From contig JALSIF010000288.1 in the NCBI GenBank assembly GCA_026981635.1, positions 1-10,099 of the forward strand: a DNA stretch of 10,099 bases, written 5' to 3'. A program made the translations under genes and the position numbers. The DNA is from JALSIF01 sp026981635 [NCBI: bacterium] (GTDB taxonomy: Bacteria > 4484-113 > JALSIF01). Positions 6,845 to 10,099 of this stretch are shown here, one piece after another (position 1 is the first letter of the stretch; every line of letters starts with the position of its first letter). The notes under the pieces are model-generated. The model made no database searches. It was given only the letters and a program-made list of their open reading frames with translations, and was not told where the DNA came from.

Positions 6845-6873
6845 ACGATATCAGGCCTTGTCCATTAGACCAA
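6845..6873 (-). promoter_or_regulatory. Possible promoter of the exported-protein gene
   Basis: On the - strand, TTGGTC (6868-6873) and TATCGT (6845-6850) are separated by exactly 17 bases, and the -10 box ends 19 bases before the ATG at 6825. The hexamers match consensus at 3 of 6 and 4 of 6 positions, so the case rests on spacing and on position in the divergent gap. Confidence 0.4.
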
Positions 6874-6909
6874 GCTCTGCCCGGTTGGTTCTCTCCCTTT
6901 TGGCTGGTC

Positions 6910-6915
6910 TATCCT
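6910..6915 (+). promoter_or_regulatory. -10 box for the pseudouridine synthase, leaderless layout
   Basis: TATCCT (4 of 6) is followed by six bases and then GTG at 6922. This is the same geometry as the boxes before ribH and the FixX-like gene. TTGGTT at 6885-6890 could be a poor -35 element with a 19-base spacer. Confidence 0.45.
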
Positions 6916-6921
6916 AGCCTG

Positions 6922-7671
6922 GTGGGCAAGGTAGAGAGCCGGCGAGCCATGCGCATAAACCGCGCCCTGGCCTTCCTGGGGGCGGGATCAAGGCGCAGGG
7001 TGGAGGAGCTTATCCGCCAGGGCAGGGTCAGGGTAAACCGGCAGGTGGTAGAGGACCTCTCCCTGCGGGTGGACCCGTGGGAGGACCTGATTGAAGTTGA
7101 CGGCAGAAGGCTTTCCCCCCCTCCCCTGCTCTACTTTGCTTACCACAAGCCGGCCGGCATCATCTCAACCCTGCGAGATGAGCGGGGAAGAAAGAGCCTT
7201 GCCCCCATTGCCGCCGCCATGGGCGGGGGCGTCTTTCCGGTGGGCCGCCTTGACCGGGAGAGCGAGGGGCTGATCGTCTTTACCAACGACGGCGAGTTCG
7301 CCCACCGCCTCCTCCACCCCAGCTTTGGCTTTACCCGGGAATACCTGGTATGGGTGAGGGGCCGCCCCGCAAAGGGGGAGCTTTCCCGCCTCACCCAAGG
7401 GGTGGAGATCGGCGAACCGAGGAGGGCCCGGGCACTCGCGGTTGAGGTGCTGGAGCAAGGAGGGAGAGAGACCAAGCTCAGGGTGGTGGTGGCCGAGGGA
7501 AGAAAGCGGCTGGTGAGGAGGATGTTTCAGGTGGTGGGCCACCCGGTGATGCGCCTGCTCAGGGTCCGCCACGGCCCCATCCGGCTGGGAGGGCTGGAAG
7601 CGGGAAGTTTTCGGCCGCTTAGCGAAGGGGAGGTCTCCGCCGTGTTGGGAGGGGATCAAGATAGACGCTAG
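6922..7671 (+). CDS. rRNA pseudouridine synthase, RsuA/RluB family
   Basis: A 249-residue enzyme that isomerises a specific uridine in ribosomal RNA. An N-terminal S4 RNA-binding domain (about 10-62: MRINRALAFLGAGSRRRVEE, GRVRVNRQVV, LIEVDGRRL) is followed by the catalytic domain. That contains YHKPAGIISTLRDERGRKSL (75-94), the active-site aspartate D111 in PVGRLDRESEGLIVFTNDG, the tyrosine-containing FTREYLVWVRG, and the RKRLVRRMFQVVGHPVMRLLRVRHG motif typical of RsuA/RluB/RluE/RluF proteins. With this short form, RluB-like (23S rRNA, near U2605) is more common than RsuA (16S U516) outside enterics, but the sequence alone does not settle it. Start GTG 6922 fits the leaderless promoter; ATG 6949 would give the usual family N-terminus directly and is a fair alternative. 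Confidence 0.93.
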   Translation: MGKVESRRAMRINRALAFLGAGSRRRVEELIRQGRVRVNRQVVEDLSLRVDPWEDLIEVDGRRLSPPPLLYFAYHKPAGIISTLRDERGRKSLAPIAAAMGGGVFPVGRLDRESEGLIVFTNDGEFAHRLLHPSFGFTREYLVWVRGRPAKGELSRLTQGVEIGEPRRARALAVEVLEQGGRETKLRVVVAEGRKRLVRRMFQVVGHPVMRLLRVRHGPIRLGGLEAGSFRPLSEGEVSAVLGGDQDRR

Positions 7672-7686
7672 CGGCCCCCAAGTTGG

Positions 7687-7692
7687 TAAAAT
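7687..7692 (+). promoter_or_regulatory. Extended -10 promoter of rimP-nusA operon
   Basis: TAAAAT (5 of 6) is preceded by TGG, forming an extended -10 element (TGn). TAGACG at 7662-7667 could be a weak -35 with a 19-base spacer. It lies 16 bases past the pseudouridine synthase stop and precedes the attenuator-like leader, with transcription expected to start near 7699-7702. Confidence 0.55.
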
Positions 7693-7707
7693 ATGTAGCT
7701 AGGTGAA

Positions 7708-7730
7708 GGCAACTCGGCGGGGCGAGTGCC
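7708..7730 (+). promoter_or_regulatory. Antiterminator-like hairpin in rimP leader
   Basis: GGCAACTC (7708-7715) pairs with GAGTGCC (7724-7730): seven base pairs with one bulged A and an eight-base loop. Its 3' arm shares bases 7728-7730 with the 5' arm of the terminator hairpin, so the two structures exclude each other. It forms first during transcription. The regulatory reading is inference from this overlap. Confidence 0.45.
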
Positions 7731-7751
7731 ACCTTGCGGGGTGGCTTTTTT
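7728..7751 (+). terminator. Intrinsic terminator/attenuator ahead of rimP
   Basis: GCCACC (7728-7733), loop TTGCGG and GGTGGC (7740-7745) form a perfect six-base-pair stem, directly followed by six Ts (7746-7751). It lies between the promoter at 7687 and the rimP ATG at 7778. It therefore cannot simply end the upstream gene, whose stop is 57 bases earlier and beyond that promoter. The short stem is the kind of weak terminator that can depend on NusA. In B. subtilis, as I recall, the equivalent ylxS(rimP)-nusA leader carries a NusA-dependent terminator used for autoregulation. Confidence 0.7.
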
Positions 7752-7777
7752 ATTCCCGCCGGGGTAGTGAGAAGGAG

Positions 7778-8299
7778 ATGGAACTTACGCCAACACAGCT
7801 GGAAGAGCGGCTGGACCGCTTCCTCCACCAGCGCGGCTATGAGCTGGTTGCGCTGGAGGTTGTCCACATGCGCGGCGGGACCCTCTTCCGGCTGTTCATT
7901 GACCGGCTGGACGAGGAGCGGGTGACCATTGGCGACTGCACCAAGCTGAGCCCTCCCCTCCGCCTGGAGCTGGAGGCACTGGGGGTCTACGACGAGAAGA
8001 GTTCCCTTGAGGTTTCCTCCCCCGGCATTGAACGGGTGCTGACCAAGACCCACCACTTTGAGCGCTTCGTGGGCCACCGCGTCAGGGTTACCTTGCTGGA
8101 CGACGGCCTGCGCAAGACCATTGTTGGGGTGCTGCAGGGGGCCGATGAGGAGCAGATCTGGCTGGGTCTTGACGCCAGGACTTCAGCTCAACTCAAGAGC
8201 ATCTCCCTGCCCGATCCCCAGATTGAGCCCGGTGCCTTGCGTCAGGTCTCCATCCCCCGCGACCAGGTGCTCCGCTGCCAGCTGGTCGCGGAGTGGTAA
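7778..8299 (+). CDS. rimP: RimP, ribosome maturation factor
   Basis: A 173-residue RimP (older name YlxS/YhbC), which binds the 30S subunit precursor and helps its maturation. The N-terminal alpha/beta domain shows GYELVALEVVHMRGGTLFRLFIDR, the central motif VTIGDCTKLSPPL stands where VTLDDCE-x-VSR is usual, and LEVSSPGIERVLTKTHHFERFVG is the strongest family signature. The C-terminal SH3-like domain (about 95-173) follows. The length is near the upper end of the family norm. The ATG at 7778 matches family N-termini, but the AAGGAG before it abuts the ATG with no spacer, which is unusual. The frame is also open without a stop back to a GTG at 7703 just after the promoter, passing through the attenuator hairpins. 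First gene of the rimP-nusA-ylxR-infB operon; nusA begins 14 bases after its stop. Confidence 0.95.
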   Translation: MELTPTQLEERLDRFLHQRGYELVALEVVHMRGGTLFRLFIDRLDEERVTIGDCTKLSPPLRLELEALGVYDEKSSLEVSSPGIERVLTKTHHFERFVGHRVRVTLLDDGLRKTIVGVLQGADEEQIWLGLDARTSAQLKSISLPDPQIEPGALRQVSIPRDQVLRCQLVAEW

Positions 8300-8305
8300 G
8301 GAGGT
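8298..8305 (+). promoter_or_regulatory. Ribosome binding site of nusA
   Basis: AAGGAGGT, a full match to the anti-Shine-Dalgarno core, overlaps the rimP stop (TAA). It lies eight bases before ATG 8314 but only two before GTG 8308, so it selects ATG 8314. Confidence 0.85.
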
Positions 8306-8313
8306 AGGTGGCC

Positions 8314-9483
8314 ATGAAGCTGGATCCCGGAGTGGTTGAAGCCCTGGCCGAAATTGAGCGCGAGCGGGGGATTGAACAGGAGCGCCTGGTGGAGCTCCTC
8401 AAGGAGGCCTTCGTTGCCGCCTGGCGCAAGGAAAACGGCGAGGACAAGGAGATTCAGATTGAGATCAATCTTGCCGCCCGCCCCCCAGTGGTGGAGGGCT
8501 ACATAGAGAAGGAGGTAGTGGAGGAGGTAACTGACCCCTCCACCCAGGTGAGCCTGGCAGATGCGCGAGAGAAGGTGGGTGAGGAGGCCGAGGTGGGTGA
8601 CATCGTCCTGGTGGAGGTGGACCTGGAAGACTTCGGTCTGCTGGCGGTGGATTACTTCCGCCACCAGCTCCAGGAGCTGCTCAGGGAAGAGGAGCGGGGC
8701 CGGGTCTACGAGCAGTTCAAGGACCGTGTCTTTGAGGTCTTCAACGTAAAGGTCCTCTATCGCGACCGGGGCGATGTCTACGTGGAGGTAGAAGAGAAGT
8801 ACGAGGGGATCATCCCCCGCCGCGAGCAGATCCCCACCGAGCGCTACGACAACGGCACCCGCCTGAAGGCCCTGCTGATTGAAGTTCAGCCCAACCGCTC
8901 ACCCATGTTGGTCTTTTCCCGTGCCCACCCCAAGCTGATTGAAAAGCTCTTTGAGCACGAGGTGCCCGAGGTAGCGGAGGGAAACATTGAGATTGTGGCC
9001 ATCGCCCGCGACCCTGGCCATCGGGCCAAGGTGGCAGTCCGCTCCAAGATCCCCGAAATTGACCCGGTGGGAACCTGCATCGGCACCAAGGGCATCCGGG
9101 TTACGGCGGTCTCCAGCGAGATCGCCAACGAAAAGATAGACCTGATTGAGTGGAAGGACGATCCCTTTGAACTCATCGCCGAGTCCCTTAGCCCGGCCAA
9201 GGTCTATTCGGTGGAGATCTTTGAGGACACCAACCGGGCCGAGGTGATCGTCCCCGACGACCAGATCGCCATCGCCATCGGCCGCGGCTGGCGCAACGTG
9301 AAGCTTGCCTCCCGCATCACCGGCTATCACATTGAGGTCAAGTCCATGTCGGAAGCTGGCCTGACGCCAGAAGAGGAAGAGGAGGAGGGAGAGGGAGACG
9401 CAGATTCCGGCGAGCAGGCAGCGGAAGCCTCCGCCAGCGGAGAGGAGAGGGAAACTAGTGCCCAGGAGGTGGAGGGTGGCTAG
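8314..9483 (+). CDS. nusA: NusA, transcription elongation/termination factor
   Basis: A 389-residue NusA, which binds RNA polymerase, promotes pausing and intrinsic termination, and joins antitermination complexes. Domain order: the polymerase-binding N-terminal domain (1 to about 135); S1 domain (about 140-200) with YEGIIPRREQIPTERY; KH1 (about 205-280) with VFSRAHPKLIEKLFEHEVPE and an intact GTKG loop; and KH2 with SLSPAKVYSVEI and VPDDQIAIAIGR. The KH2 loop reads G323-R-G-W326 where GKEG or a close GxxG is expected, so the last glycine is a tryptophan. A Glu-rich tail of about 45 residues (PEEEEEEGEGDADSG onward) replaces the acidic repeats of proteobacterial NusA. ATG 8314 is supported by AAGGAGGT upstream; GTG 8308 would add two residues. 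The gene overlaps ylxR by eight bases. Likely autoregulated through the leader attenuator. Confidence 0.97.
   Translation: MKLDPGVVEALAEIERERGIEQERLVELLKEAFVAAWRKENGEDKEIQIEINLAARPPVVEGYIEKEVVEEVTDPSTQVSLADAREKVGEEAEVGDIVLVEVDLEDFGLLAVDYFRHQLQELLREEERGRVYEQFKDRVFEVFNVKVLYRDRGDVYVEVEEKYEGIIPRREQIPTERYDNGTRLKALLIEVQPNRSPMLVFSRAHPKLIEKLFEHEVPEVAEGNIEIVAIARDPGHRAKVAVRSKIPEIDPVGTCIGTKGIRVTAVSSEIANEKIDLIEWKDDPFELIAESLSPAKVYSVEIFEDTNRAEVIVPDDQIAIAIGRGWRNVKLASRITGYHIEVKSMSEAGLTPEEEEEEGEGDADSGEQAAEASASGEERETSAQEVEGG
9464..9469 (+). promoter_or_regulatory. Ribosome binding site of ylxR
   Basis: AGGAGG, six bases before GTG 9476 and inside the end of nusA. It favours GTG 9476 over the upstream in-frame GTG 9458. 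Confidence 0.8.
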
Positions 9484-9832
9484 CGCTCCCTGGGTTCCCA
9501 TCCGCACCTGTATCGGCTGCCGCCGCCGCCTGCCCAAGCCGCAGCTTATCGTGATCAAACTTAATGAGGGACGCTTTGAGGTCTACCCACCGGGCACCAA
9601 ACTGCCGGGGCGCAGTCTATATCTCTGTCCCCGGGCCGACTGTCTGGATAAGCTGAGGCGCCGCAAGAAGGTGGTTTTCAAAGCCCAGCCACCCGGCAGG
9701 TCTATAATCCCGCTCTCAAGCGAGGCGGGCAGGGAGCTGCTCGCCAAGCTGGCCCGGCTGATTGAGAGGCTCGGCCCGCCAGATGAGAACCGGCTGGCGG
9801 GGCCCGGTCAGGCCAGGCGGGGAGAAATGTAG
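9476..9832 (+). CDS. ylxR: YlxR (DUF448) RNA-binding protein
   Basis: A 118-residue basic protein of the YlxR family, encoded between nusA and infB in many bacteria. B. subtilis YlxR (RnpM) has been reported to bind RNase P RNA and lower its activity. The family signature is clear: RTCIGCRRRLPKPQLIVIK (C12, C15), then GRSLYLCPRADCLDKLRRRKK (C51, C56), where most members have GRGAYLC. The four cysteines could bind metal. The last ~40 residues go beyond the compact DUF448 domain and are Pro/Arg-rich. GTG 9476 is chosen because AGGAGG lies six bases upstream; it overlaps nusA by eight bases. infB follows after four bases, with no ylxQ (L7Ae-like) gene between, unlike B. subtilis. Confidence 0.92.
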   Translation: MASAPWVPIRTCIGCRRRLPKPQLIVIKLNEGRFEVYPPGTKLPGRSLYLCPRADCLDKLRRRKKVVFKAQPPGRSIIPLSSEAGRELLAKLARLIERLGPPDENRLAGPGQARRGEM

Positions 9833-9836
9833 CCAT

Positions 9837-10099
9837 ATGCCTGCAAAACTGATCACACTGCTCAGGCGCTTCAAGGGATTGGGCGTAAGCTCAGTGGAGG
9901 AGCTCATTGAGCTGCTCGCCCAGCTGCGCGGCGTCAAACCCGACAGCATCTCCGCCATGGAGACGGTAAGCGACGACGAGGTCGCCGCCCTGGAGCAGCT
10001 GGTCAAGGGAAACGGCGCCGCTGCCGAGGTGAAAAAAAAGCCCCCCCAGCCCAAGCGAGTCCAGCCCGCCCGTCGCCTGAGAAGAAAGATAAGCGAGCT
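9837..10099 (+). CDS. infB: Translation initiation factor IF-2, N-terminal part (3' partial)
   Basis: An ATG at 9837 opens a frame that runs off the right edge after 87 codons. The first ~60 residues (LITLLRRFKGLGVSSVEELI, then ELLAQLRGVK, METVSDDEVAALEQLV) have the helical pattern of the IF2_N domain, in which VSS-x-ELIELL and a Leu-rich second half recur. After this comes a Lys/Pro/Arg-rich stretch (EVKKKPPQPKRVQPARR) like the flexible linker of IF-2. IF-2 is the GTPase that brings initiator tRNA to the ribosome; its G domain lies outside the window, so the call rests on the N-terminal pattern and on position after nusA-ylxR. The nearest purine-rich site, GGGGAG at 9819-9824, is 12 bases upstream, longer than usual. 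Confidence 0.85.
   Translation, partial: MPAKLITLLRRFKGLGVSSVEELIELLAQLRGVKPDSISAMETVSDDEVAALEQLVKGNGAAAEVKKKPPQPKRVQPARRLRRKISE

Noticed and set aside
9265-9285. Short tandem repeat-like run of ATCGCC units in nusA
   Set aside because: It encodes the conserved QIAIAIGR of KH2; the repeat follows from Ile-Ala codons.
9703-9708. TATAAT inside ylxR, possible internal promoter for infB
   Set aside because: It is explained by an Ile-Ile codon pair (ATA ATC), has no -35 element and lies about 130 bases from infB; a single hexamer is not enough.

Overview
The window comes from the chromosome of a high-GC bacterium and holds twelve genes and no mobile DNA. Ten are recognisable housekeeping or metabolic genes, one is an electron-transfer protein with an unfamiliar front end, and one is an unknown exported protein. 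Several traits suggest a deep-branching or thermophile-like lineage. SufS is paired with SufU rather than IscU or SufE. A Rieske ferredoxin sits inside the suf operon. Three genes have a -10 box only 6-7 bases ahead of the start codon, the leaderless layout known from Deinococcus-Thermus and Actinobacteria. The tetranucleotide TCGA is almost absent. None of this fixes the phylum.

Left part (1-2916, + strand): the 3' end of an iron-sulfur cluster assembly operon, in the order sufD (5' end outside the window), a Rieske [2Fe-2S] ferredoxin, sufS and sufU. The genes overlap or nearly touch, so they are probably cotranscribed. SufS takes sulfur from cysteine, SufU accepts and passes it on, and the SufBCD scaffold builds the cluster.

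Middle (2930-5448): a small transaldolase on the - strand runs divergently from a two-gene operon of a lumazine synthase homolog (ribH) and a diverged TsaB (tRNA t6A biosynthesis). Next comes a FixX-like 8-Cys ferredoxin with its own promoter, not accompanied by fixA, fixB or fixC.

Right-middle (5470-7671): an exported protein with a Pro/Lys-rich tail lies on the - strand. It is divergent from an RsuA/RluB-family rRNA pseudouridine synthase across 96 bases that carry both promoters.

Right end (7672-10099, + strand): the conserved transcription/translation operon rimP-nusA-ylxR-infB (infB cut by the window end). It is preceded by a leader with a promoter, an intrinsic terminator and a competing antiterminator hairpin. 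This looks like a transcription attenuator, plausibly controlled by NusA itself. I found no clearly new multi-gene system. The most interesting signals are the attenuator, the leaderless promoter architecture, the TCGA depletion and an altered KH2 motif in NusA.
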